A stretch of 64,000 bases of DNA from Paenibacillus taiwanensis DSM 18679 (GCF_000425125.1 NZ_KE384307.1:282379-346378), one strand, 5' to 3'. Positions 36,434-46,280 are shown, counted from the stretch's first letter. Translations and numbers: made by a program. The notes: generated by a model not told the origin, from the letters alone.

Positions 36434-36532
36434 CACCAACAAACTCTTATCAAACATAACAAACCCTTATGGAAACGCATACATCGGGTTGATAAGATGA
36501 ACCTATCTACAACATAAGGGGGAGATATACAG

Positions 36533-38218
36533 ATGGTCAACAAGGGGAAAGGGCTTAAGCTGTTGTTGATTAGCATACTGACAATAAGCATGCTCGCGGG
36601 CTGTTCCGACTCCAATCACGATACAACTGCACCGAGCACAGAACAACCTGCGGTGGCAGACATTAAGATCAAAGATGGCAAGTATGCCGTTCCCGTTGAG
36701 GTTACTAGTGTAGGACGCCAGCGTAAATATACAAAGGGTGACACTAAGGATAACAATGTGCACAGTCGGTGGGCTGAGCAGCGTCTAGGTATTAAAATCA
36801 ACAACATTTGGGAGCCGGCCAATACGGACCAGTACAAGCAAAAATTGCAGCTGGCTTTGTCCTCAGGTGAAGAGATTCCTGATTTTGTTCCTTATTATGA
36901 TGACCCTGTCGTCATAGGCCAGTTGATCGATTCGGAAGAGTTTATGGCGATTGATCATCTGTTTGACGCATATGCCTCGCCTATTTTGAAAGAGCATGCC
37001 AAACAGCATCCTGAAATTTGGTATCCGTACATAAAAGAGGGTAAAAAGTACGCGCTGCCGATTCTGGAAAATCTGGATAATGACAATACGGCACTTTGGC
37101 TGCGGGAAGACTGGATGAACAAGTTAAAACTGACAGCACCTCAAACGATTACTGATTTGGAGCATATCATGGATCAGTTCAAGCATCATAACCCTGACGG
37201 GCTTGCTCCTGATAACGTATTTCCACTGACGGGTGCTATGAAGAGTGGGTATAACGGCTGGATGGGTTCATTGGAATGGGTATTTGCGGCTTATGGCGAA
37301 GTACCCGAACAGTGGAACATGGGCGAAAATGGTCAACTGCAATACGGCTCGATCCATCCAGGTACTAAGCAGGCATTACAAAAGCTGCATGAGTGGATGG
37401 AGAAAGGTTACATTCATCCGGATGCGGCTTTGTGGGATGAAGGGAAATCTGCTGAAATTTGGACAAAAGGCAGCGCGGGCATATTACCAGGTGCACAGTG
37501 GATTCCCGATTGGCCTGCACCTGATTTGACTAAAAATGTGCCGCATGCACAATACAAGGCTTATCCGATTCCCGCCGGTCCTGACGGCAAAATCGGCACC
37601 AAGTGGAAGAGCAGCACAGGTGCTAACGGCAACGTGCTAATTAGTAAAAAGGCAAAGCATCCGGAAGCTATTTTTATTTACTATAATTATTTGCTTGAGC
37701 ATTATGCGAATCCGCCAGTTGGCGGGGAGTTCGAATTTGGTTTTGCCAAGGGGTATGACTGGGACGTAGTGGATGGCAAACCAACAAGTGATCCTGCGAA
37801 CATTCCGGACTACAACAACGAGTTTATGTTTATTACGGGCTTTAACAACAATCAAGCAGTCATTCCAGACTTGTACATGAGTACTCTGGTTAAGCTGGCC
37901 GAGGGCAAGAAGCCAGAGACACCGTATGAGAAGCTGCTTGCACAGAAGCGCAAGCCGGAAAATTGGTACGGTGCCAAGGTTGTGATGGATCAAAAGGACA
38001 TTCGACGTAAAAATTATTTTAACGGTGCTCCAACGCCTACCATGCAGAGCAAATGGAATTTGCTGCGTCAATCCGAGTTTGAAACCTTTAACAAAATTAT
38101 TTATGGCAAACTGCCGGTTGATGACTTCGATACGTTTGTGGAGAAGTGGAAGCAGAATGGCGGCGAGCAAGTGACAAAGGAAGTAAACGAGTGGTATAAG
38201 GCTGTAACGATTAAATAG
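36533..38218 (+). CDS. Oligosaccharide-binding lipoprotein (LplA/YtcQ-like)
   Basis: 561 residues, RBS GGGGGAG. Lipoprotein signal with lipobox LAGC (C24). Family 1 extracellular solute-binding fold of the long LplA type, with Trp-rich ligand-site segments (NTALWLREDWMNKL, GAQWIPDWPAP). It delivers an oligosaccharide to the divergent permeases at 31034 and 31925. Same strand as the sensor and regulator. Confidence 0.9.
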   Translation: MVNKGKGLKLLLISILTISMLAGCSDSNHDTTAPSTEQPAVADIKIKDGKYAVPVEVTSVGRQRKYTKGDTKDNNVHSRWAEQRLGIKINNIWEPANTDQYKQKLQLALSSGEEIPDFVPYYDDPVVIGQLIDSEEFMAIDHLFDAYASPILKEHAKQHPEIWYPYIKEGKKYALPILENLDNDNTALWLREDWMNKLKLTAPQTITDLEHIMDQFKHHNPDGLAPDNVFPLTGAMKSGYNGWMGSLEWVFAAYGEVPEQWNMGENGQLQYGSIHPGTKQALQKLHEWMEKGYIHPDAALWDEGKSAEIWTKGSAGILPGAQWIPDWPAPDLTKNVPHAQYKAYPIPAGPDGKIGTKWKSSTGANGNVLISKKAKHPEAIFIYYNYLLEHYANPPVGGEFEFGFAKGYDWDVVDGKPTSDPANIPDYNNEFMFITGFNNNQAVIPDLYMSTLVKLAEGKKPETPYEKLLAQKRKPENWYGAKVVMDQKDIRRKNYFNGAPTPTMQSKWNLLRQSEFETFNKIIYGKLPVDDFDTFVEKWKQNGGEQVTKEVNEWYKAVTIK

Positions 38219-38305
38219 TGTTAAGAGTGGAGCACGGCAAATTAGCAGTGCTCCGCTATATTGAGAGCTGCTCACAAGTTGAGGCCGGATGATGGAGGGA
38301 GTTGT

Positions 38306-40279
38306 ATGCGTAATAGATTGCCGCAGCAAATGCCAGCTGGTTATTTGCAGCCTACGTTTGAGATCAAGCAAGTAAAGGAACATTTTATTGCCTTTCAAAG
38401 CGGCATACCCGTCCCCACTTTTGAACCGCAACACCGACAAACCTTATCTTTAAACGGTGTCTGGCGCAAACAACGTTTTGCTGCTGATCATGACCAATCA
38501 CTGGCTCCGCGCAGTATGAAGTGGATAAGCGAGGTAGAAATAGAGGCAGAGGGCCGCACAGCCCCTCAATATGATGATTCCGCATGGAGTACAATCGAAC
38601 TTCCAGGACCGGAAAACCGAATGACAGGTGAGGAGTTTCCTGCCGGAGCAGAGCGGTATGAGGATGGAGTGTGGTACCGTCGAACGTTCCAAGTTCCTCT
38701 CAATTGGCTGGAAAAGGCGGTTACTTTAAAAAGTTTAGGGATTAGCTATATATGTGATATTTGGATTAATGGTCAGTGGGCAGGCTATCACGAGGGCGGG
38801 TTTACGCCGTTTGCGTTAGATGTAACGCCTATGCTGTGTGAAGGAATGAACGGGGTCTCAATCCGAATAGACAACCCCCCTTGGGGAAGCCGTGTAGATA
38901 TGATTCCTGCCAGAGTAGATACAGACTTCTTTAACTACACAGGTGTCATACAGGATTTGTATTTGGAGGCGGCTTCAACTATCCATATCGCACGCCTCGA
39001 TGTTGTTCCACAGGATGAGCTCGGACATCTGATTGTAAAGGGAGTTGTTGAGAATCGTGCCGCTACTGGTGCACGGGTTACGCTTGAAGGTAAACTTTAT
39101 GAGGCGACAACTGTAACCGATCAGTTGCTAGCATCTCCCAATGCAGACGATATTCGGGCATCTGCTGTGGCAATTGATGATTGGGACCCGCGAAGCATTG
39201 AGCTAGAGCCTTGGCAAAGTCGGGTAGTAATATGGCATCTCCATGTCCAGCAGCCCAAGCTATGGGCGATGGAGCACCCTCATTTGTATGTTGCCAAGCT
39301 TAGCTTACAGGGAGAGCAATTGGAGCAGCACGATCAACTTGCCACTCAGTTTGGTGTTCGGACGATTCGGACGTCAGGCACGCAAATTGAGCTGAACGGG
39401 CAATCTCTGTTTTTGCGTGGTGTTGCGCGGCATGAAGAGTGGCCAATCTTTGGCAGGACAGCTGCTTGGGAGCGTATCAAGAGCGATTTGATACAAATCC
39501 AGCAATTACACGCAAATATGGTGCGGACCGCTCATTACCCGAATCATATTCATACGTATCTGTTGACAGATCGGCTCGGCTTGGCAGCGATGAGCGAGAT
39601 ACCGCTATGGCAATTCGAAACGATTCATTATGAGGTACAGGAGCAGAAACGGCTCGCAGATCAAATGTGGCGCGAAATGATATATTCACAATATAATCGT
39701 CCGTCGGTGCTCATATGGAGCACACAAAATGAAAGCAAAGATGTAAAGCTGCGTAAACTATATAATGAGCGACTTGTTTCTGATGTTCGAACCAAGTATG
39801 CGGACGGTCGTTTAATTACGCAGAGCGCCGCAGCGGATCAGCCAGGGGCACATGATGAGTCGATGAAACCGCTTGATGTGGCGGCATGGACGATGTATTT
39901 TGGCATATTCCACGGGGGGACGGCTTATGAGGGCACAAAACAGTTTTTGGAGAAGGCCCACAGCATGTGGCCAGACAAGCCGATTCTTAATACAGAGTAC
40001 GGGTATTGGAGCAGAGTAGACGATAGCGACGCTGAAAAACAGGCACAGATGTATCGCGATACACTGCAAGCACTGTTAGCGTATGCGACCGTCAATGATG
40101 TTGGAGAGCCGCAGACTGGCGGTTATGTTGCTGGTATTGATTATTGGCCTATGTATAACTGGTATGTGAATCACAGCCAGTGGGTTCAGACGATGGGGCT
40201 ATATCATATGGACCGTCTCCGTGAAAAGCCAGTAAAGTCATTGCTGCAGCAAGACTACAGAAGACTGGCGGGACGATAG
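38306..40279 (+). CDS. Glycoside hydrolase family 2 (beta-glucuronidase/galactosidase-like)
   Basis: 657 residues from ATG 38306 with GGAGGG upstream; no signal peptide, so cytoplasmic. Sugar-binding jelly-roll (about 60-230), immunoglobulin-like domain, then TIM barrel. Acid/base E476 in STQNESKD and nucleophile E564 in LNTEYGYW are both present. It probably hydrolyses the oligosaccharide imported by the adjacent ABC system. The exact sugar specificity cannot be told. Last gene of the locus. Confidence 0.88.
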   Translation: MRNRLPQQMPAGYLQPTFEIKQVKEHFIAFQSGIPVPTFEPQHRQTLSLNGVWRKQRFAADHDQSLAPRSMKWISEVEIEAEGRTAPQYDDSAWSTIELPGPENRMTGEEFPAGAERYEDGVWYRRTFQVPLNWLEKAVTLKSLGISYICDIWINGQWAGYHEGGFTPFALDVTPMLCEGMNGVSIRIDNPPWGSRVDMIPARVDTDFFNYTGVIQDLYLEAASTIHIARLDVVPQDELGHLIVKGVVENRAATGARVTLEGKLYEATTVTDQLLASPNADDIRASAVAIDDWDPRSIELEPWQSRVVIWHLHVQQPKLWAMEHPHLYVAKLSLQGEQLEQHDQLATQFGVRTIRTSGTQIELNGQSLFLRGVARHEEWPIFGRTAAWERIKSDLIQIQQLHANMVRTAHYPNHIHTYLLTDRLGLAAMSEIPLWQFETIHYEVQEQKRLADQMWREMIYSQYNRPSVLIWSTQNESKDVKLRKLYNERLVSDVRTKYADGRLITQSAAADQPGAHDESMKPLDVAAWTMYFGIFHGGTAYEGTKQFLEKAHSMWPDKPILNTEYGYWSRVDDSDAEKQAQMYRDTLQALLAYATVNDVGEPQTGGYVAGIDYWPMYNWYVNHSQWVQTMGLYHMDRLREKPVKSLLQQDYRRLAGR

Positions 40280-40467
40280 GGATTGGGTGCGGTAGTTAAT
40301 CCCATCACTTGTATATCGGTTGAATCGGCTTGCTTGTTGTTTAATGGCTGTCTGAGGTCGTAACCATCTCATTTCCACATAGCTTATCCATTTAGCAATA
40401 TCAAATTCAAGTTATCACGCAAAAGTTTGTCTCTCGCTCGGTTTGTGATCTGCTACAATGAAGGGGA

Positions 40468-40495
40468 ACTGACGTAAACTTGCGCTTACGTCAGT
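40468..40495 (-). terminator. Hairpin after the 34-aa gene
   Basis: AACTGACGTAA at 40468-40478 and TTACGTCAGTT at 40485-40495 are perfect complements; on minus it is followed by a modest T/C tract. Confidence 0.5.
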
Positions 40496-40507
40496 TGACT
40501 GAACTGT

Positions 40508-40612
40508 CTATTCCTCAGCCAGCTCACGGAATGATTTAATTTTTCCGTGTGCATGTGGAGTTTGCTTGCGAATTTTATTCGCATTTTCTCGACGGTTTTT
40601 TGGAATGGACAT
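40508..40612 (-). CDS. 34-aa basic small protein
   Basis: ATG at 40612 (minus) with GGGAG at the right distance. The peptide starts MSIPKNRRENANK and ends KSFRELAEE; it is strongly basic in its first two thirds. Size and composition resemble small spore or ribosome-associated peptides, but I cannot name the family. A hairpin (40468-40495) follows. Confidence 0.55.
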   Translation of the reverse strand: MSIPKNRRENANKIRKQTPHAHGKIKSFRELAEE

Positions 40613-40836
40613 GTTTGAATCTCCCTTCAAAAATAAAGATGAGTGCTGCAAAGTAATCCGTGAGCAAGGTGCGGCGAACTTGTGACACGGATGTGAATAT
40701 AGAATCGACGTGATGACGCTGCTTTATTCGTACAAAAGTTTGGGAGTGCTGAAAAGCAGACGTTAAGTGAGCCTTTATGTAATGTTGTTGTGCTTTGTAC
40801 TTAGATTTTAGGTTTAGTCAACTTAGGTTTATTAGC

Positions 40837-40865
40837 AAGCGCCTGCTCATGTTGAGCAGGCGCTT
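40837..40865 (-). terminator. Strong hairpin terminator of the CotD-like gene
   Basis: AAGCGCCTGCTCA and TGAGCAGGCGCTT form a perfect 13 bp stem with a 3-base loop, starting 38 bp after the stop of the minus-strand gene. Confidence 0.75.
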
Positions 40866-40902
40866 CTTATCTACAATTGGGCTCTAATGAACAAAATGGG
40901 GA

Positions 40903-41250
40903 TTAGCGACGGCCTCTACGTTTGTTACGCACGCCACAGTTAACGTCTTTTACATTGTAGGAACAGAAGTGCTGAGGTACTGGAATCGTATGGTGTTGGT
41001 TGACAATATTAACAGGGTGAACGATAGGCTGAGTTGCTGTATGGTAGAAGTTTTTGTATATCGTTTGTTCTGGGGCTACGATCGGATTGAGAGGGCCTGT
41101 GGAAGCGGGGCTGACCATACTAGGATTCATATTTGGTCCCATTCCTGCACCTGCACTTGCAGGACTAATCATATTAGGGCTCATGCCATAAGGTGAGACG
41201 CCACCCATATTTGGTTTGCTAGGACCACAACCGCAAGAATTACGTTTCAT
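40903..41250 (-). CDS. CotD-like spore coat protein
   Basis: 115 residues, Met/Pro/Ser/Asn-rich N-terminal half with SP.M.P/SPAS-type repeats and a C-terminal CotD-like signature: HPVNIVNQHHTIPVPQHFCS, then Cys and a basic tail RNKRRGRR. RBS AGGAGATG-type. CotD proteins are inner spore coat components made late in sporulation by the mother cell; this supports an endospore former. Confidence 0.75.
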   Translation of the reverse strand: MKRNSCGCGPSKPNMGGVSPYGMSPNMISPASAGAGMGPNMNPSMVSPASTGPLNPIVAPEQTIYKNFYHTATQPIVHPVNIVNQHHTIPVPQHFCSYNVKDVNCGVRNKRRGRR

Positions 41251-41428
41251 TTGCTCACATCTCCTTTTCAGAAAGTACTATAGGATACGCACTCCTCTGA
41301 ATAGCTGCTTGTTCATTTGTCTTGACCGAATGAAATGCGGCGTTTTCCTTATTTTTAATATGATTCCGTTTACGTTAATATAAAGACTAGACAATTACTA
41401 CAGCTAGAAGTCTAACGAGGAGAATGAT

Positions 41429-42598
41429 ATGTACAACTTTGATGGAATGATGGACAGAAGAAGGTTGAATGCAATTAAAGCTACGCCTCAGCATACATTG
41501 CAGCTAGACTGTATTCCGCTATGGATTGCTGATATGGATTTCCCTGCTGCAAAAGAAATACACAATGCGCTAATGCAGCGCATGAACATTCCGAATTATG
41601 GCTATACGTTATGTACGGACTCCTATTATGAGGCAGTGACAGGTTGGATGCAGCGCCGTCATGCATGGGATGTGAAGCATGACTGGGTTCTGACCACTCC
41701 AGGGGTCATTCCGGCAATGGCGTTTGCGGTGCGATCGATCGTCAAGCCTGGCGAAAAGGTCATGATTCAGCCACCAGTATATCCGCAATTCGCAAGAATG
41801 ATCCAACTAAACGGTGCCGAACTGGTTACAAATCCGCTAAAGTTGGTCAATGGGCGTTATGAGATTGATTTTGAGGACTTTGCGTTAAAAGCGCAAGATC
41901 CTGCCCTGAAATTATGCTTCCTATGCAATCCTCACAATCCGGTAGGCAGAGTGTGGTCGCGGGATGATCTAAAGCGGCTCGCGGATATATGTTTGGAGAA
42001 CGATGTCATCATCTTCTCGGATGATATTCACCACGACTTTGTCTACGGCCCAAATCCGTATATTCCGATCGCGTCGTTATCGGAGGAAGTGTCTCAGATT
42101 ACGATTACAGCAACTGCACCGAGCAAGACGTTTAGCCTTGCGAGCTTTAAGATGGGAAATATCATCATCCAGAATGAAGCGCTTCGCAAGGCGTATAACG
42201 TCGCTATTAACAGTGTGGGCTGCACGAGTCTGGATGTGGGCGCGATTGAGGCTACAATCGCTGGTTATACCTATGGTGAGCAATGGCTGCAAGCAGTTAT
42301 ACAATACTTGGAGCAGAACAATGCTCTGATTGATTCTTATATCGCCGCAAAAATGCCAATGGTGAAAACTGTCGCATTGGAAGGCACATATTTAAAGTGG
42401 CTCGATTTTCGTGCGCTCGGCATGAATAACAGCGAGCTTGAATCTTGGTCGCTTACACAGGCCAAGGTGTGGTTAAGTGAAGGTTATACTTTTGGAGTGG
42501 AAGGAAGCGGATTCAAGCGCTTAAATATGGCATCGTCGCGCAGTGTGATCCAGGAAGCGCTGGAACGGATGGAGCGAGCCATACATGCTCTTTCATAA
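41429..42598 (+). CDS. patB: PatB/MalY-type C-S lyase (cystathionine beta-lyase), class I/II aminotransferase fold
   Basis: 389 residues, RBS CGAGGAGAA. N-terminal IPLWIADMDFPAAKEI is characteristic of MalY/PatB; the PLP Lys lies in ATAPSKTFSLASFKMG, and CNPHNPVGRVW and the FSDDIHHDF segment fit the cofactor pocket. It cleaves cystathionine or related cysteine conjugates to a thiol, pyruvate and ammonia. Monocistronic. Confidence 0.92.
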   Translation: MYNFDGMMDRRRLNAIKATPQHTLQLDCIPLWIADMDFPAAKEIHNALMQRMNIPNYGYTLCTDSYYEAVTGWMQRRHAWDVKHDWVLTTPGVIPAMAFAVRSIVKPGEKVMIQPPVYPQFARMIQLNGAELVTNPLKLVNGRYEIDFEDFALKAQDPALKLCFLCNPHNPVGRVWSRDDLKRLADICLENDVIIFSDDIHHDFVYGPNPYIPIASLSEEVSQITITATAPSKTFSLASFKMGNIIIQNEALRKAYNVAINSVGCTSLDVGAIEATIAGYTYGEQWLQAVIQYLEQNNALIDSYIAAKMPMVKTVALEGTYLKWLDFRALGMNNSELESWSLTQAKVWLSEGYTFGVEGSGFKRLNMASSRSVIQEALERMERAIHALS

Positions 42599-42651
42599 AG
42601 TAGCACCATAAGCATCAGATGCATCAGACTGCCTTATACAATACAATGTTG

Positions 42652-42686
42652 GAAGGTCTTCGGCTAACGTCTGGGGACCTTTCTTG
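42652..42686 (+). terminator. Terminator between convergent genes
   Basis: AAGGTC at 42653-42658 pairs with GACCTT at 42676-42681, followed by TCTT; serves the patB transcript. Confidence 0.55.
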
Positions 42687-42704
42687 CTGGGACAGGCTAA
42701 TAAA

Positions 42705-43217
42705 TCATGCAGAGGAAGCTGCACTGCTGTGAGGGGATCTGTCTCTGTCAGATTTAGATCTGAGCTTGCTAAGTAAATAATAATCTAATCCTATGCGGCC
42801 TGCGTTTGTATGTGCAACAAGAACAAACATAGACAGTATAATCATAATCGGGCTGCTGCTAATCGTTCCGCTTAAGAGGAAAGACATATTCATGACGATG
42901 CCAAAGAAAGCAGCTGTTTTCGTTAATACGCCTAACAGGAGACCGGCGCCAACCAGAATTTCACCCCATTGTACCATGATGCTGAATAACCCTGCATTCG
43001 GTAATGCGACGTGTTCGAGAAAAGATGCCCACCAGCCTTGGACAATGGGACGCTCACCAGTTGCTTTGGCCAAGGCACCGTTTAGAAATCCAGTTGCATC
43101 AAACGATCCGCCTGATATTTTGCCGAGCCCTGCTGATATCCAGGTATAGCCCAAGTATAGCCGGATCAAAAACAGAAAAGCTGAAGCCCACAGGTTCCTC
43201 CTTAAAAATTCGATCAT
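42705..43217 (-). CDS. DoxX-family membrane protein
   Basis: 170 residues, four membrane segments, RBS GGAGG. DoxX pattern: FLIRLYLGYTWISAGLGKI at the start and ILVGAGLLLGVLTKTAAFFG in the third quarter. Members are often linked to oxidative or redox-lipid functions; the exact role is unknown. Single gene. Confidence 0.88.
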   Translation of the reverse strand: MIEFLRRNLWASAFLFLIRLYLGYTWISAGLGKISGGSFDATGFLNGALAKATGERPIVQGWWASFLEHVALPNAGLFSIMVQWGEILVGAGLLLGVLTKTAAFFGIVMNMSFLLSGTISSSPIMIILSMFVLVAHTNAGRIGLDYYLLSKLRSKSDRDRSPHSSAASSA

Positions 43218-43805
43218 TATTAATTCCTCCTTCGACTTTTTAAAATTTAGCCAAATTTTTTGGCTGCATGATCACTGTAAAGCTCTTGGAGAAGAAATTC
43301 AAGGTGTTTGGAGAGCTATTTTGTACAAAAATTCATTTTTTTGCATGGAAATTTAGTAGTTCTTTAGGTACAGTAACCTCGCGATGTATAGTCTCCAAGA
43401 ATTATACCGCTTAAATTTTGTAGAATATAACTACCACTTTTTGTTATAGTCTTGCTGTCTCATATTATCCATTTCTTGTTTAAAGTAGTCGGATGTATGA
43501 AAAGAAAGTAGAACATTGTCCCGACTAAATTAAGACTACAGTCATAAGTGATCTAATGGAAAACGTATACATTTGTATATGCATTCATCTACACCGCCGC
43601 TTGTGTTACTAGGTATGATGAACCTTTCGAGGAATGTTGGCATTTAGTAAGATATGGACAAGAGTGTGTTATGAACAATGATGCATATGAGGGGAGACAT
43701 ATGCGGTTGTTCAACTCTTAAGCAAAGCTCATCAAGTACAGTCAGCTTATCCAAAAGTAAGTTTCACCAGGCGATATACTACGAATGAATAAGGAGATTG
43801 ATCTG
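43218..43805. other. Intergenic region between divergent DoxX and LPMO genes
   Basis: 588 bp, AT-rich. It contains a short perfect hairpin, AGCCAAA/TTTGGCT, at 43249-43265 near the DoxX start, and no supported gene. Both promoters must lie here; no strong consensus was seen. Confidence 0.5.
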
Positions 43806-45542
43806 ATGTTGACAAAAAGATTGTGGAAAACAAATGTTTCAACGCTTTTAGTAACGATGGGATTGGTGGCAGTTGGTGCAGCAACAACTTTTGCTTTTGC
43901 AGATACTGCATCAGCACACGGGTATATTGAGGGCCCTGCTAGCCGCGCCTTATTGTGCAAGCAAGGTGAAAATAAATCTTGCGGCGCGGTCCAATATGAA
44001 CCGCAAAGCGTAGAAGCATTAGGCAACTTTCCAGAAGGCGGACCTAAAGATGGTCAAATAACGGGCGGCGGAATCTTTCCAGAGCTGTACGAGCAATCAG
44101 CTAACCGCTGGTCTAAAGTTACGATGAATGGCGGCAAAAATACGATCTCCTGGCACCTGACAGCTCCACATAGCACGAAGGAATGGAAATATTACATTAC
44201 AAAAAAAGATTGGGACCCGAGCAAGCCATTAAAACGTGCAGATCTCGAACAAATTGCATACTTTGATGATGGCGGCAAAAAACCGCAAACAAAAGTTTCT
44301 CATGAAGTAAATGTACCAAAAGATCGTAGCGGATATCATTTAATTCTTGGTGTTTGGGAAATTGCAGATACACCGAATGCCTTTTATCAAGTTCTGGACG
44401 TCAACCTTGTGAACGATGGTTCCGAAGTTCAGCTTCCGACAGTACCAGGCAACGTAGTTTCGCCATCGCAAACGACAACGAGCATTGAGCTTAAATGGAA
44501 TGTATCCTCGGCTTCCGCAGGTATCAAATGGTACGAATTGTACCGTAATGGCAAACTGCTAGGGACTACAACAGCGCCATCCTACACGGATAAAGGTCTA
44601 ACGCCAACTACAGCTTACACATACACAGTAATCGCTGTGGATGGAGCAAACAATCGCTCGGCCGCTAGCAAGCCGTTGTCGGTCAGCACTAAATCACCAG
44701 TGGTTGATAAAGAAGCCCCTTCTGTTCCAACTAACGTAAAAGCGCCTCATCAGATGGAGACAGGGATTCATCTAGTCTGGACAGCCTCTACTGATAACGT
44801 AGGTGTGGCTAAGTATGAGGTATACCGTGACGGCAAACTGGTAGGTACAGTTGCAGAACCGTCCTTTATGGATAGCGGACTGACACCGGCAACCACATAC
44901 ACGTATACCGTTGTAGCTGTGGACGAAGCAGGCAATCGTTCTGGAGCAAGCGCCCCATTTGTAGTAAGTACAAAAGCAGCTGTAGTCGATAAAGAAGCAC
45001 CTACAGTTCCAGGTAACGTCAATTCCACTGCACAGACAGAGTCAAGTATAACCTTGTCTTGGAGTGTATCCTCCGATAATGTTGGTGTAGCTAAATATGA
45101 AGTGTATCGGAATGGCCAATTGGTTGGCTCCTCGACACAGCCTTCCTTTGTAGATAACGGTTTAACGCCGGATACGAAGTATACGTACACTGTGGTAGCT
45201 GTAGATGCAGCGGCTAACCGTTCAGCAGCAAGTGCAGCTGTTGAAGCAAGTACAAAAGCCAAAACGCAATTCACCACGTGGGATCGCAGTAAAGTATATC
45301 TCGGTCGCGATCGTGTCACCCATAACGGTTTGGAATATGAAGCCAAATGGTGGACACAAGGGGATGAGCCAGGGGCATCGGATGTGTGGAAAGTAGTTAG
45401 CAATGTGACATTGGAGTGGAACAAAGCGACTGCTTACGATGGACAAGCTAAGGTAACTTACCAAAGTAAAGTATATCAAGCCAAATGGTGGACAAAAGGT
45501 GAAACACCAGGCGCATCGGATGTATGGGTGCTCGTAAAGTAA
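43806..45542 (+). CDS. Secreted chitin-active LPMO (AA10) with three FnIII and two CBM5/12 modules
   Basis: 578 residues from ATG 43806 (AAGGAG upstream). A signal peptide ends at ...TASA so the mature protein starts with His38, the copper-binding N-terminal histidine; the second histidine of the brace is H122 in TAPHST. AA10 domain to about 210, then three fibronectin III repeats (about 218-305, 313-400, 410-495). Two C-terminal CBM5/12-like modules follow, each with a YEAKWWTQGDEPG/YQAKWWTKGETPG pattern. It oxidatively cleaves chitin. Similar proteins are virulence factors in insect-associated Paenibacillus. Confidence 0.93.
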   Translation: MLTKRLWKTNVSTLLVTMGLVAVGAATTFAFADTASAHGYIEGPASRALLCKQGENKSCGAVQYEPQSVEALGNFPEGGPKDGQITGGGIFPELYEQSANRWSKVTMNGGKNTISWHLTAPHSTKEWKYYITKKDWDPSKPLKRADLEQIAYFDDGGKKPQTKVSHEVNVPKDRSGYHLILGVWEIADTPNAFYQVLDVNLVNDGSEVQLPTVPGNVVSPSQTTTSIELKWNVSSASAGIKWYELYRNGKLLGTTTAPSYTDKGLTPTTAYTYTVIAVDGANNRSAASKPLSVSTKSPVVDKEAPSVPTNVKAPHQMETGIHLVWTASTDNVGVAKYEVYRDGKLVGTVAEPSFMDSGLTPATTYTYTVVAVDEAGNRSGASAPFVVSTKAAVVDKEAPTVPGNVNSTAQTESSITLSWSVSSDNVGVAKYEVYRNGQLVGSSTQPSFVDNGLTPDTKYTYTVVAVDAAANRSAASAAVEASTKAKTQFTTWDRSKVYLGRDRVTHNGLEYEAKWWTQGDEPGASDVWKVVSNVTLEWNKATAYDGQAKVTYQSKVYQAKWWTKGETPGASDVWVLVK

Positions 45543-45585
45543 GCATATTGCTCGTTAGCGTCCTAAATAACGATTACATGTAAGC

Positions 45586-45657
45586 AAGCCGCTTCGATCT
45601 CGTCATACGATAACACAATTTTCGGTTATCGAATAAGGCGAGGAGAGGCGGCTTTTA
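45586..45657 (+). terminator. Terminator after the LPMO gene
   Basis: AAGCCGC near 45586 pairs with GGCGGCTT near 45646-45652 around an inner CGATAAC/GTTATCG hairpin, followed by TTTTATAT. Confidence 0.6.
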
Positions 45658-45674
45658 TATGATGATACCATCAG

Positions 45675-46280
45675 TTAATCTACTTTGGCACCGTATGATC
45701 GAGCCATTACTACAGCTTGTGTGATATCAAGGCGCACGTCCTTGATGTCAATTGACTTAAAGTCAACACCATCAACGATCGCTCCCCTGAGATCTGCGCC
45801 TTTAAGTTTAGTTTTGCCAAGCCGTACACGAGTCAGATCAGCATCTCTAAGATCTGCTTTTTCGAGATTGCATTCATACAAGTCTGCCTCCGTCAACTTC
45901 ACGTGTCGAAGCTGCTGCTTGACCAGATTGGCATGCCGCAAATTCGTGTAAGACCAATCGCCGCCTTGAATCGTTATACCATCCAACTGGGCATTGGCAA
46001 AGTCGGATCCTGTCATTTTACATTCCTCAAACTTGGCTACAAATAAGTTCGTGCCGCTAAATATACAATTCGTAAAGGCGGAGCGTGTATGTACAGAGGC
46101 GTTTAACACGGCACCGGTGAAGTCACAGTTTATAAAGTGGCAGCTTGTTGTCCATACTTCTTCCATATGAGCACCGCGGAAGCGGCAGTTGGTAAATGTA
46201 CAGCCCCGCAGTTCGCCATCCCGCAATTCTTTATGACTAAAATCTACTTCCGTATATTGTTGCTCTATATATTGGTACAT
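45675..46280 (-). CDS. Pentapeptide-repeat protein
   Basis: 201 residues with A(D/N)LXX-type repeats throughout (for example LEKADLRDADLTRV, LKGADLRGAIVDG), forming a right-handed quadrilateral beta-helix. Length and layout resemble Qnr-like proteins that protect DNA gyrase, but the repeat family is broad and no resistance is claimed. RBS AAGGAGCG. Single gene. Confidence 0.88.
   Translation of the reverse strand: MYQYIEQQYTEVDFSHKELRDGELRGCTFTNCRFRGAHMEEVWTTSCHFINCDFTGAVLNASVHTRSAFTNCIFSGTNLFVAKFEECKMTGSDFANAQLDGITIQGGDWSYTNLRHANLVKQQLRHVKLTEADLYECNLEKADLRDADLTRVRLGKTKLKGADLRGAIVDGVDFKSIDIKDVRLDITQAVVMARSYGAKVD

Noticed and set aside
37637..38440. Minus frame of 267 codons opposite the binding lipoprotein gene
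   Set aside because: It overlaps the well-supported lipoprotein and GH2 genes and has basic, Cys/Leu-rich shadow composition.
44768..45424. Long minus frame opposite the LPMO
   Set aside because: It is an antisense shadow of the FnIII repeats with no RBS or recognisable domain.
45586..45657. CRISPR or other regular repeat array
   Set aside because: Only a nested terminator hairpin; no direct repeats with regular spacing occur here or elsewhere in the window.
45675..46280. Qnr quinolone resistance gene
   Set aside because: Pentapeptide repeats are clear, but the family is broad and nothing specific to Qnr was seen.
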